Origin: Arenicola marina
Lineage: Eukaryota; Annelida; Polychaeta; Arenicolidae
NCBI GenBank assembly: GCA_964019135.1
Contig: OZ025256.1
Span: forward strand, 18,545,911-18,609,910
DNA length: 64,000 nucleotides
Direction: 5' to 3'
Shown: positions 9,993 through 24,900 of the stretch, one piece after another
Position numbering within the stretch: the stretch's first letter is position 1
How the letters are laid out: every line of letters starts with the position of its first letter
Notes under the pieces: model-generated
Database searches by the model: none
The model's input: only the letters and a program-made list of their open reading frames with translations
Told to the model about the DNA's origin: nothing
Made by a program: the position numbers and the translations under genes

Positions 9993-12900
9993 TCAGATAC
10001 CCCTGATCAACAGGAAGAGGGTGATCATGAGACTGTTGGCGCAGCCGAGAAATCCGAAAGACGAGAAGCCAAACTTGTTTAACATCACTCCGCCGACAGA
10101 TGGCGACACCGTGCGGATCATCGAGTTGACCGCCATATTGACGCCCAACATGGCACCTGCACAATAGAATAAAACATATTTACATATACAGCTTACAGTC
10201 AAAACAGTCACATTCATTGTACACACAATGCTTAATTCAAGGCTAAGAATATATGTAGTCATCTCATGTCCAATAAAATCAACAATTTTATAAAAGGAAT
10301 TGATGCATAGCACTATTTCTATCCCATCAAGTAATTGAGGGTGTCTAACACTATTCCTATCAATTAATTGAGGATGCATATCGCTATTCCTATCCTATTA
10401 TATAAAATACTTGAGGGTGTATAAAACTATTTTTTTCCCATGAAGTCAATAAAGATGGGAATCGCTGTACTATCCTATAAAGTAAACGTGGCTTCGCAGT
10501 GTTCTTCATATTCTAAGATTATTGTTGTTTGTGGGTTGCTTGTGGGGTGTTTGCGGGTTGTTTGTGGGGTGTTGGTGGGTTGTTTGTGGGCTGTTTGTTC
10601 GGTAGTTGCGGGGTGTTGGGGGGTTGTTTTTGGGCTGTTTGTAGGTTGTTTGTGGGGTGTTTGTGGGGTGTTGCGCTCTCACCTGTATCGGCGTCAGAGA
10701 CTGTCCGCGTGAGGGCGCTGCCGATGACGACACTCATGAGCGTGAGGCCGACACAGAGGGGCGCCAGGACCACGTACAGCTGGAAGACGTCCACCACGAA
10801 GGCCTGCAACACACACAGCATAGGACCAGACCATGGTGGAACCAGCACTGACACCCCACCCCACCCCCCTCCACTGACCACTCACCAGCAGTAGATAGGA
10901 CCAGACCATGATAAAGGCAGCACTGACACCCCACCCCACCCCCCTCCACTGACCACTCACCAGCAGTAGATAGGACCAGACCATGGTGAAGGCAGTACTG
11001 ACACCCCACCCCACTCCACTGACCACTCACCAGCAGTAGATAGGACCAGACCATGATGAAGGCAGCACTGACACCCCACCCCACCCCCCTCCACTGACCA
11101 CTCACCAGCAGTAGATAAGACCAGACCATGATGAAGGCAGCACTGACACCCCACCCCACCCCCCTCCACTGACCACTCACCAGCAGTAGATAGGACCAGA
11201 CCATGGTGAAGGCAGTACTGACACCCCACCCCACTCCACTGACCACTCACCAGCAGTAGATAGGACCAGACCATGGTGAAGGCAGCACTGACACCCCACC
11301 CCACCCCCCTCCACTGACCACTCACCAGCAGTAGATAGGACCAGACCATGATGAAGGCAGCACTGACACCCCACCCCACCCCCTCCACTGACCACTCACC
11401 AACAGTAGATAGGACCAGACCATGGTGAAGGCAGCACTGACACCCCACCCCACCCCCCTCCACTGACCACTCACCAGCAGTAGATAGGACCAGACCATGG
11501 TGAAGGCAGCACTGACACCCCACCCCACCCCCCTCCACTGACCACTCACCAGCAGTAGATAGGACCAGACCATGATGAAGGCAGCACTGACACCCCACCC
11601 CCCCCACCCCACTGACCACTCACCAGCAGTAGATAGGACCAGACCATGGTGAAGGCAGCACTGACACCCCACCCCACCCCACTCCACTGACCACTCACCA
11701 GCAGTAGATAGGACCAGACCATGGTGAAGGCAGCACTGACACCCCACCCCACCCCCCTCCACTGACCACTGACCAGCAGTAGATAGGACCAGACCATGGT
11801 GAAGGCAGCACTGACACCCCACCCCACTCCACTGACCACTTACCAGCAGTAGATAGGACCAGACCATGATGAAGGCAGCACTGACACCCCACCCCACCCC
11901 CTCCACTGACCACTCACCAGCAGTAGATAGGACCAGACCATGATGAAGGCAGCACTGACACCCCACCCCACCCCACTCCACTGACCACTCACCAGCAGTA
12001 GATAGGACCAGACCATGGTGAAGGCAGCACTGACACCCCACCCTACCCCACTCCACTGACCACTCACCAGCAGTAGATAGGACCAGACCATGATGAAGGC
12101 AGCACTGACACCCCACCCCACCCCCCTCCACTGACCACTCACCAGCAGTAGATAGGACCAGACCATGATGAAGGCAGCACTGACACCCCACCCCACCCCC
12201 TCCACTGACCACTGACCAGCAGTAGATAGGACCAGACCATGATGAAGGCAGCAATGACACCCCACCCCACCCCCCTCCACTGACCACTCACCAGCAGTAG
12301 ATAGGACCAGACCATGATGAAGGCAGCACTGACACCCCACCCCACCCCACTCCACTGACCACTCACCAGCAGTAGATAGGACCAGACCATGATGAAGACA
12401 GCACTGACACCCCACCCCCCCACCCCACTGACCACTCACCAGCAGTAGATAGGACCAGACCATGATGAAGGCAGCACTGACACCCCACCCCACCCCCCTC
12501 CACTGACCACTCACCAGCAGTAGATAGGACCAGACCATGGTGAAGGCAGCACTGACACCCCACCCCACTCCCTCCACCGACCACTCACCAGCAGTAGATA
12601 GGACCAGACCATGATGAAGGCAGCACTGACACCCCACCCCACCCCCTCCACTGACCACTCACCAGCAGTAGATAGGACCAGACTATGGTGAAGGCAGCAC
12701 TGACACCCCACCCCACCCCCCTCCACTGACCACTCACCAGCAGTAGATAGGACCAGACCATGGTGAAGGCAGCACTGACACCCCACCCCACCCCCCTCCA
12801 CTCACCACTCACCAGCAGTAGATAGGACCAGACCATGGTGAAGGCAGCACTGACACCCCACCCCACCCCACCCCCCTCCACTGACCACTCACCAGCAGTA

Positions 12901-15900
12901 GATAGGACCAAACCATGATGAAGGCAGCAATGACACCCCACCCCACCCCCCTCCACTGACCACTCACCAGCAGTAGATAGGACCAGACCATGATGAAGGC
13001 AGCACTGACACCCCACCCCACCCCCCTCCACTGACCACTCACCAGCAGTAGATAGGACCAGACCATGATGAAGGCAGCACTGACACCCCACCCCACCCCA
13101 CTCCACTGACCACTCACCAGCAGTAGATAGGACCAGACCATGGTGAAGGCAGCACTGACACCCCACCCCACCCCCTCCACTGACCACTCACCAGCAGTAG
13201 ATAGGACCAGACCATGGTGAAGGCAGCACTGACACCCCACCCCACCCCCCTCCACTGACCACTCACCAGCAGTAGATAGGACCAGACCATGATGAAGGCA
13301 GCACTGACACCCCACCCCACCCCCCTCCACTGACCACTCACCAGCAGTAGATAGGACCAGACCATGATGAAGGCAGCACTGACACCCCACCCCACCCCAC
13401 TCCACTGACCACTCACCAGCAGTAGATAGGACCAGACCATGGTGAAGGCAGCACTGACACCCCACCCCACCCCCCTCCACTGACCACTCACCAGCAGTAG
13501 ATAGGACCAGACCATGGTGAAGGCAGCACTGACACCCCACCCCACCCCCCTCCACTGACCACTCACCAGCAGTAGATAGGACCAGACCATGATGAAGGCA
13601 GCACTGACACCCCACCCCACCCCCTCCACTGACCACTCACCAGCAGTAGATAGGACCAGACCATGATGAAGGCAGCACTGACACCCCACCCCCCTCCACT
13701 GACCACTCACCAGCAGTAGATAGGACCAGACCATGATGAAGGCAGCACTGACACCCCACCCCACCCCACTCCACTGACCACTCACCAGCAGTAGATAGGA
13801 CCAGACCATGATGAAGGCAGCACTGACACCCCACCCCACCCCCTCCACTGACCACTCACCAGCAGTAGATAGGACCAGACCATGATGAAGGCAGCACTGA
13901 CACCCCACCCCACCCCCTCCACTGACCACTCACCAGCAGTAGATAGGACCAGACCATGGTGGAGGTAGCACTGACACCCCACCCCCTCCACTCACCACTC
14001 ACCAACAGTAGATAGGACCAGACCATGGTGAAGGCAGCACTGACACCCCACCCCACCACCTCCACTGACCACTCACCAGCAGTAGATAGGACCAGACCAT
14101 GGTGAAGGCAGCACTGACACCCCACCCCACCCCCCTCCACTGACCACTCACCAGCAGTAGATAGGACCAGACCATGGTGAAGGCAGCACTGACACCCCAC
14201 CCCACCCCCTCCACTGACCACTCACCAGCAGTAGATAGGACCAGACCATGGTGGAGGTAGCACTGACACCCCACCCCCTCCACTCACCACTCACCAACAG
14301 TAGATAGGACCAGACCATGGTGAAGGCAGCACTGACACCCCACCCCACCACCTCCACTGACCACTCACCAGCAGTAGATAGGACCAGACCATGGTGAAGG
14401 CAGCACTGACACCCCACCCCACCCCCCTCCACTGACCACTCACCAGCAGTAGATAGGACCAGACCATGGTGAAGGCAGCACTGACACCCCATCCCACCCC
14501 CCTCCACTCACCACTCACCAGCAGTAGATAGGACCAGACCATGGTGAAGGCAGCACTGACACCCCACCCCACCCCCCTCCACTGACCACTCACCAGCAGT
14601 AGATAGGACCAGACCATGATGAAGGCAGCACTGACACCCCACCCCACCCCCCTCCACTGACCACTCACCAGCAGTAGATAGGACCAGACCATGATGAAGG
14701 CAGCACTGACACCCCACCCCACCCCCCTCCACTGACCACTCACCAACAGTAGATAGGATCAGACCATGATGAAGGCAGCACTGACACCCCACCCCACCCC
14801 CCTCCACTGACCACTCACCAGCAGTAGATAGGACCAGACCATGATGACGGCAGCACTGACACCCCACCCCACCCCCTCCACTGACCACTCACCAGCAGTA
14901 GATAGGACCAGACCATGGTGACGGCAGCACTGACACCCCACCCCACCCCCTCAACTGACCACTCACCAGCAGTAGATAGGACCAGACCATGATAAAGGCA
15001 GCACTGACACCCCACCCCACCCCCTCCACTGACCACTCACCAGCAGTAGATAGGACCAGACCATGGTGAAGGCAGCACTGACACCCCACCCCACCCCCCT
15101 CCACTGACCACTCACCAGCAGTAGATAGGACCAGACCATGATGAAGGCAGCACTGACACCCCACCCCACCCCCCTCCACTGACCACTCACCAGCAGTAGA
15201 TAGGACCAGACCATGATGAAGGCAGCACTGACACCCCACCCCACCCCCTCCACTGACCACTCACCAGCAGTAGATAGGACCAGACCATGGTGAAGGCAGC
15301 ACTGACACCCCACCCCACCCCCTCCACTGACCACTCACCAGCAGTAGATAGGACCAGACCATGATGACGGCAGCACTGACACCCCACCCCACCCCCCTCC
15401 ACTGACCACTCACCAGCAGTAGATAGGACCAGACCATGATGAAGGCAGCACTGACACCCCACCCCACCCCCTCCACTGACCACTCACCAGCAGTAGATAG
15501 GACCAGACCATGGTGACGGCAGCACTGACACCCCACCCCACCCCCTCCACTGACCACTCACCAGCAGTAGATAGGACCAGACCATGATGACGGCAGCACT
15601 GACACTCCACCCCACCCCCTCCACTGACCACTCACCAGCAGTAGATAGGACCAGACCATGATGAAGGCAGCACTGACACCCCACCCCACCCCCCTCCACT
15701 GACCACTCACCAGCAGTAGATAGGACCAGACCATGATGAAGGCAGCACTGACACCCCACCCCAGCCCCTCCACTGACCACTCACCAGCAGTAGATAGGAC
15801 CAGACCATGATGAAGGCAGCACTGACACCCCACCCCACCCCACTCCACTGACCACTCACCAGCAGTAGATAGGACCAGACCATGGTGAAGGCAGCACTGA

Positions 15901-18900
15901 CACCCCACCCCACCCCCCTCCACTGACCACTCACCAGCAGTAGATAGGACCAGACCATGGTGAAGGCAGCACTGACACCCCACCCCACCCCCCTCCACTG
16001 ACCACTCACCAGCAGTAGATAGGACCAGACCATGATGAAGGCAGCACTGACACCCCACCCCACCCCCCTCCACTGACCACTCACCAGCAGTAGATAGGAC
16101 CAGACCATGATGAAGGCAGCACTGACACCCCACCCCACCCCCCTCCACTGACCACTCACCAGCAGTAGATAGGACCAGACCATGATGAAGGCAGCACTGA
16201 CACCCCACCCCACCCCCCTCCACTGACCACTCACCAGCAGTAGATAGGACCAGACCATGTTGACGGCAGCACTGACACCCCACCCCACTCCACTGACCAC
16301 TCACCAGCAGTAGATAGGACCAGACCATGATGAAGGCAGCACTGACACCCCACCCCACCCCGCTCCACTGACCAGTCACCAGCAGTAGATAGGACCAGAC
16401 CATGGTGAAGGCAGCACTGACACCCCACCCCACCCCGCTCCACTGACCAGTCACCAGCAGTAGATAGGACCAGACCATGGTGAAGGCAGCACTGACACCC
16501 CACCCCACCCCCTCCACTGACCACTCACCAGCAGTAGATAGGACCAGACCATGATGACGGCAGCACTGACACCCCACCCCACCCCACTCCACTGACCACT
16601 CACCAGCAGTAGATAGGACCAGACCATGGTGAAGGCAGCACTGACACCCCACCCCACCCCCTCCACTGACCACTCACCAGCAGTAGATAGGACCAGACCA
16701 TGATGACGGCAGCACTGACACCCCACCCCACCCCCTCCACTGACCACTCACCAGCAGTAGATAGGACCAGACCATGGTGACGGCAGCACTGACACCCCAC
16801 CCCACCCCCTCCACTGACCACTCACCAGCAGTAGATAAGACCAGACCATGATGAAGGCAGCACTGACACCCCACCCCACCCCCCTCCACTGACCACTCAC
16901 CAGCAGTAGATAGGACCAGACCATGATGACGGCAGCACTGACACCCCACCCCACCCCCTCCACTGACCACTCACCAGCAGTAGATAGGACCAGACCATGA
17001 TGACGGCAGCACTGACACCCCACCCCACCCCCTCCACTGACCACTCACCAGCAGTAGATAGGACCAGACCATGGTGACGGCAGCACTGACACCCCACCCC
17101 ACCCCCTCCACTGACCACTCACCAGCAGTAGATAGGACCAGACCATGATGACGGCAGCACTGACACCCCACCCCACCCCCTCCACTGACCACTCACCAGC
17201 AGTAGATAGGACCAGACCATGGTGACGGCAGCACTGACACCCCACCCCGCCCCCCTCCACTGACCACTCACCAGCAGTAGATAGGACCAGACCATGATGA
17301 AGGCAGCACTGACACCCCACCCCACCCCCTCCACTGACCACTCACCAGCAGTAGATAGGACCAGACCATGGTGACGGCAGCACTGACACCCCACCCCACC
17401 CCCTCCACTGACCACTCACCAGCAGTAGATAGGACCAGACCATGGTGACGGCAGCACTGACACCCCACCCCACCCCCTCCACTGACCACTCACCAGCAGT
17501 AGATAGGACCAGACCATGATGACGGCAGCACTGACACCCCACCCCACCCCCTCCACTGACCACTCACCAGCAGTAGATAGGACCAGACCATGATGAAGGC
17601 AGCACTGACACCCCACCCCACCCCCTCCACTGACCACTCACCAGCAGTAGATAGGACCAGACCATGGTGAAGGCAGCACTGACACCCCACCCCACCCCCT
17701 CCACTGACCACTCACCAGCAGTAGATAGGACCAGACCATGGTGACGGCAGCACTGACACCCCACCCCACCCCCTCCACTGACGACTCACCAGCAGTAGAT
17801 AGGACCAGACCATGGTGACGGCAGCACTGACACCCCACCCCACCCCCTCCACTGACCACTCACCAGCAGTAGATAGGACCAGACCATGATGACGGCAGCA
17901 CTGACACCCCACCCCACCCCCTCCACTGACCACTCACCAGCAGTAGATAGGACCAGACCATGATGAAGGCAGCACTGACACCCCACCCCACCCCCCTCCA
18001 CTGACCACTCACCAGCAGTAGATAGGACCAGACCATGATGAAGGCAGCACTGACACCCCACCCCACTCCACTGACCACTCACCAGCAGTAGATAGGACCA
18101 GACCATGATGAAGGCAGCCAGTCTGATGATGGACATCTCTGACATCCTCTTCGCAAGGAAACCCACGCCGACTCCTTGAGTAACCTGGGCGACATGGCAA
18201 AGAAACAGCTACATATTCGTCTTGAGTAGTTCCAATTGTGTTGTTACATCATACCTTAACATACATTAAATAGAAGACTATACAAGGCTAAATACAATAC
18301 AAGAATAAATAAAATACAAGACTAAACACAATACAAGACTTACAAATCACCTGCTCATCTTAAAAACTTAAAATACAAGATTTACAAACATACAATCTCC
18401 TGCTCATCTTAGAAACTTAAAATATGAGACGATAAATCAAGGCAATACAAGAATAAATAAAATACAAGACTAAACACAATACAAGACTTACAAATCACCT
18501 GCTCATCTTAAAAACTTAAAATACAAGATTTACAAACATACAATCTCCTGCTCATCCTAGAAACTTAAAATATGAGACGATAAATCAAGGCCAGCAATCC
18601 TATGTATGACATGATGAGACAACACTCACCAAGGTCAGCAATCCTATGTATGACATGATGAGACAACACTCACCAAGGCCAGCAATCCTATGTATGACAT
18701 GATGAGACAACACTCACCAAGGCCAGCAATCCTATGTATGACATGATGAGACAACACTCACCAAGGCCAGCAATCCTATGTATGACATGATGAGACAACA
18801 CTCACCAAGGTCAGCAATCCTATGTATGACATGATGAGACAACACTCACAAAGGCCAGCAATCCTATGTATGACATGATGAGACAACACTCACCAAGGCC

Positions 18901-21900
18901 AGCAATCCTATGTATGACATAATGAGACAACACTCACCAAGGCCAGCAATCCTATGTATGACATAATGAGACAACACTCACCAAGGTCAGCAATCCTATG
19001 TATGACATGAGACAACACTCACCAAGGTCAGCAATCCTATGTATGACATGATGAGACAACACTCACCAAGGCCAGCAATCCTATGTATGACATGATGAGA
19101 CAACACTCACCAAGGCCAGCAATCCTATGTATGACATGATGAGACAACACTCACCAAGGTCAGCAATCCTATGTATGACATGATGAGACAACACTCACCA
19201 AGGCCAGCAATCCTATGTATGACATGATGAGACAACACTCACCAAGGCCAGCAATCCTATGTATGACATGATGAGACAACACTCACCAAGGCCAGCAATC
19301 CTATGTATGACATGATGAGACAACACTCACCAAGGCCAGCAATCCTATGTATGACATGATGAGACAACACTAACCAAGGCCAGCAATCCTATGTATGACA
19401 TGATGAGACAACACTCACCAAGGCCAGCAATCCTATGTATGACATGATGAGACAACACTCACCAAGGCCAGCAATCCTATGTATGACATGATGAGACAAC
19501 ACTCACCAAGGCCAGCAATCCTATGTATGACATGATGAGACAACACTCACCAAGGTCAGCAATCCTATGTATGACATGATGAGACAACACTCACCAAGGC
19601 CAGCAATCCTATGTATGACATGATGAGACAACACTCACCAAGGCCAGCACTCCTATGTATGACATGATGAGACAACACTCACCAAGGCCAGCAATCCTAT
19701 GTATGACATGATGAGACAACTCACCAAGGCCAGCAATCCTATGTATGACATGATGAGACAACACTCACCAAGGCCAGCAATCCTATGTATGACATGATGA
19801 GACAACACTCACCAAGGCCAGCAATCCTATGTATGACATGATGAGACAACACTCACCAAGGCCAGCACTCCTATGTATGACATGATGAGACAACACTCAC
19901 CAAGGCCAGCAATCCTATGTATGACATGATGAGACAACACTCACCAAGGCCAGCACTCCTATGTATGACATGATGAGACAACACTCACCAAGGCCAGCAA
20001 TCCTATGTATGACATGATGAGACAACACTCACCAAGGCCAGCAATCCTATGTATGACATGATGAGACAACACTCACCAAGGCCAGCAATCCTATGTATGA
20101 CATGATGAGACAACACTCACCAAGGCCAGCAATCCTATGTATGACATGATGAGACAACACTCACCAAGGCCAGCAATCCTATGTATGACATGATGAGACA
20201 ACACTAACCAAGGCCAGCAATCCTATGTATGACATGATGAGACAACACTCACCAAGGCCAGCAATCCTATGTATGACATAATGAGACAACACTCACCAAG
20301 GCCAGCAATCCTATGTATGACATGATGAGACAACACTCACCAAGGCCAGCAATCCTATGTATGACATGATGAGACAACACTCACCAAGGCCAGCAATCCT
20401 ATGTATGACATGATGAGACAACACTCACCAAGGCCAGCAATCCTATGTATGACATGATGAGACAACACTCACCAAGGTCAGCAATCCTATGTAGGACATG
20501 ATGAGACAACACTCACCAAGGCCAGCAATCCTATGTATGACATGATGAGACAACACTCACCAAGGCCAGCAATCCTATGTATGACATGATGAGACAACAC
20601 TCACCAAGGTCAGCAATCCTATGTATGACATGATGAGACAACACTCACCAAGGCCAGCAATCCTATGTATGACATGATGAGACAACACTCACCAAGGCCA
20701 GCAATCCTATGTATGACATGATGAGACAACACTCACCAAGGCCAGCAATCCTATGTATGACATGATGAGACAACACTCACCAAGGCCAGCAATCCTATGT
20801 ATGACATGATGAGACAACACTCACCAAGGCCAGCAATCCTATGTATGACATAATGAGACAACACTCACCAAGGCCAGCAATCCTATGTATGACATGATGA
20901 GACAACACTCACCAAGGCCAGCAATCCTATGTATGACATGATGAGACAACACTCACCAAGGTCAGCAATCCTATGTATGACATGATGAGACAACACTCAC
21001 CAAGGCCAGCAATCCTATGTATGACATGATGAGACAACACTCATCAAGGCCAGCAATCCTATGTATGACATGATGAGACAACACTCACCAAGGCCAGCAA
21101 TCCTATGTATGACATGATGAGACAACACTCACCAAGGCCAGCAATCCTATGTATGACATGATGAGACAACACTCACCAAGGCCAGCAATCCTATGTATGA
21201 CATGATGAGACAACACTCACCAAGGCCAGCAATCCTATGTATGACATGATGAGACAACACTCACCAAGGCCAGCAATCCTATGTATGACATGATGAGACA
21301 ACACTCACCAAGGCCAGCAATCCTATGTATGACATGATGAGACAACACTAACCAAGGCCAGCAATCCTATGTATGACATGATGAGACAACACTCACCAAG
21401 GCTAGCAATCCTATGTATGACATGATGAGACAACACTCACCAAGGCCAGCAATCCTATGTATGACATGATGAGACAACACTCACCAAGGCCAGCAATCCT
21501 ATGTATGACATGATGAGACAACACTCACCAAGGCCAGCAATCCTATGTATGACATGATGAGACAACACTCACCAAGGCCAGCAATCCTATGTATGACATG
21601 ATGAGACAACACTCACCAAGGCCAGCAATCCTATGTATGACATGATGAGACAACACTCACCAAGGCCAGCAATCCTATGTATGACATGATGAAGCCGTTT
21701 TGGTCCGCAGGCAGCTTAAACGTGTCCATGGCAACCACAGAAAACATGCTCTGGAATATACCGATGGGAATACCTGAAATGAAATGAAATGTAACCAATA
21801 TAATGCATCAGACATGCTCAGTGCAGTAAAATAGAACAATATCTCTGACAAGGCTTCACAAATTGTGCGTGCCATTTATTGCTTAGTTCGATTCCTACGA

Positions 21901-24900
21901 AATACAAAGTTACAGAGTGTATAATTATATAACCGTACGGCATTTATACCGACCAGAGATCAGCTTCACCGTCAACAGTAGGACGGCTTCAGGGTGTTTG
22001 AGCAACGATAACAGCTTTGTAACATTGAAGATGGCGGAACTGGAACGATCTGCAAATAACAGATGCAATATATCATAATAATTGTTCTTCCACCAGGCAA
22101 TTGGTTAACCATCGAGTTGGCCAGCACAGTTCCTTGGACACCCTGTGCCTGATAGGCACAGTACCAGTCTCCATCTTCACACGCGTAGACCGAAGGCAAG
22201 GGTCAAACTACCTACGTACGAAAATATGGTCGACCTCTCTAGTGCAGTACCACTATCTACATAAACGGGTCAACAGATAAATCTGAGAAGCAAATATATT
22301 GGCACGCACTGAAAGCGTGGTAGAGAAACGTCCGGTACTCGGGTTGGCCCAACATAGTGATAGTGATTGCGATTTATTTCCGTTTTAGGCCCAGAATTCA
22401 TGATACATTAAATACGCACAAACTTTACAGCATGATACATGGTTATGAACAATGACTGAACAGTTTGTAACTTTAATGTCTAAATACCCCTCTCTGCCCT
22501 ACACTATAGACGAACATGGTTAAATGCCGATGAAATACGCTTTCGGTGCAAGACATTAACGCCAGAAAATTATCAACGGTGGGTAAATATAGAGTGCTCG
22601 CTTGTCTCTCTGGTCCATTCGGTCACGAGGGGACTGACCTTCATTGCGCTGGACTTCCGGTCTCTTGGTTCTGACGGGGACGTAGTGGAGGCAGATGATG
22701 ATGCTGAGGATGGAGCCCGCACACGCTATGAACGCCGCCGTCTCCTCCCTGATAGCAATACGTCATGATATACAACACACACAGGCAATGCACACGCATT
22801 GGTTGGCTATTCAGGACGCTTTAACCCTGATTGGTCATATCGCGTCAGTGGGAGAAGGAAGGATTGGCTGATTGGGAGAAGGAAGGGAGAGTGGAGCTAT
22901 GTCCCCGGGGTGGGTAACCCCCTACTCTTTACGAAGAAAGACATGGGATCTTTAATCTGAGACCACAAAGGCATGGTCACAGCAGGGCTTAAACCATCGA
23001 TCCACGTGCCGTTAGGCTCTCAGGTGGCCAGAGCACTCAATGCGGGCGCTCTAGCCCACTGAGCTATCGGGGCGGCCCCCACACGCCTTGAAACGTCGAC
23101 TTAGCGCTGTGTCATCAGCGAATAGCAATCCCCTAATGAAGAAGCACCTCCGCTAGGATTTAGCGCTCAATTTTGAACGGTTTCTGACACATGACCCTCG
23201 TCAAATAAGATAATCTGATATGTGTTGCTTTTTGATAAGTGAAGACATTTGAACGGAATCGACTTAACCGATTAAGCCTAACATGGATCAATGTTTGAAT
23301 ATCTCAGTATTTAGAGATCAAGAGATCCTGGCTCCCGAACCAATACGAGCCTGGTCGATGGCGCCATCCATCTACCCTCTAAGTGTCACTCTACATCCAC
23401 TACGTACCCAAAGTTAGTGGTAAGCTTTCCGCCCACCAGGGGGCCTGCGATCATGCCGATGCCGTAGGACAGTCCTAGCTTGGCCAGCGCGTCTGTCCTC
23501 TCTGAAGACTCACACAAGTCCGTGACCACCATCTGACCACCTACAACCGAACAATATTGATGGTTACCGGTTACCAAGTCAAAGCCCTTAAATATTTTTG
23601 GATCACTTTTTAAACATGGAGTGCTGGTAGAATACCTTTTAAACATGGATTGCTGGGTAGAATAGACTTTTTAAACATGGATTGCTGGGTAGAATTAAAC
23701 TTTTTAAACATGGATTGCTGGTACAAGACTTTTTAAACATGGATTGCTGGTAGGATACTGTTTAAACAAGGATTGCTGGGTAGAATAAGACTTTTTCAAG
23801 CATGGATTGCTGGGTAGAATAAGACTTTCAAGCATGGATTGCTGGTAGAAAAGACTTTTACTTTTTAAACATGAATTGCTGGGTAGAATAAGACTTTTTC
23901 AAGCATGGACTGCTGGGTAGAATAAGACTTTTTCAAGCATGGATTGCTGGTAGAAAAGACTTTTAAACATGGATTGCTGGTAGAAGGACTTTTTAAACAT
24001 GGATTGCTGGTAAAATAGACTTTTTAAACATGGATTGCTGGGTAGAATAGACTTTTTAAACATGGATTGCTGGTAGAATAGACTTTTTAAACATTGATTG
24101 CTGGTAGAATACTTTTTAAACATGGATTGCTGGTCAAATAGACTTTTTAAACATGGATTACTGGTAGAATACTTTTTAAACATGGATTGCTGGGTAGAAT
24201 AGACTTTTTAAACATGGATTGCTGGTCAAATAGACTTTTAAACATGGATTGCTGGTAGAATAGACTTTTTAAACATGGATTGCTGGCAGAAGACTTTTTA
24301 AACATTTATTGCTGGTCGAATAGATTTTTTAAACATGGATTGCTGGTAGAATAGACTTTTTAAACATGGATTGCTGGTAGGATAGTTTTTAAACATGGAG
24401 TGCTGGTAGAATACTTTTTAAACATGGATTGCTGGCTAGAATAGACTTTTTAAACATGGATTGCTGGGTAGAATTAGACTTTTTAAACATGGAATGTTGG
24501 TAGAAGACTTTTTAAACATGAATTGCTGGTAGGATACTTTTTAAACATGGTTTGCTGGGTAGAATAAGACTTTTCAAGCATGGATTGCTGGTAGAAAAGA
24601 CTTTTAAACATGGATTGCTGGTAGAAGGACCTTTTAAACATGGATTGCTGGTAGAATAGACTTTTTAAACATGGATTGCTGGGTAGAATAAACTTTTTAA
24701 ACATGGATTGCTGGTAGAATAGACTTTTTAAACATTGATTGCTGGTAGAATACTTTTTAAACATGGATTGCTGGGTAGAATAGACTTTTTAAACATGGAT
24801 TGCTGGGTAGAATAGACTTTTTAAGCATGGATTGCTGGTAGAAGACTTTTTAAACATGGATTGCTGGTAGAATAGACTTTTTAAACATGGATTGCTGGGT

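Noticed and set aside
10734-18166. Dozens of Cys/Trp-rich open frames (up to 371 codons) on the minus strand
   Set aside because: They are read-through of the 74-bp array. Only the first unit is a true exon end.
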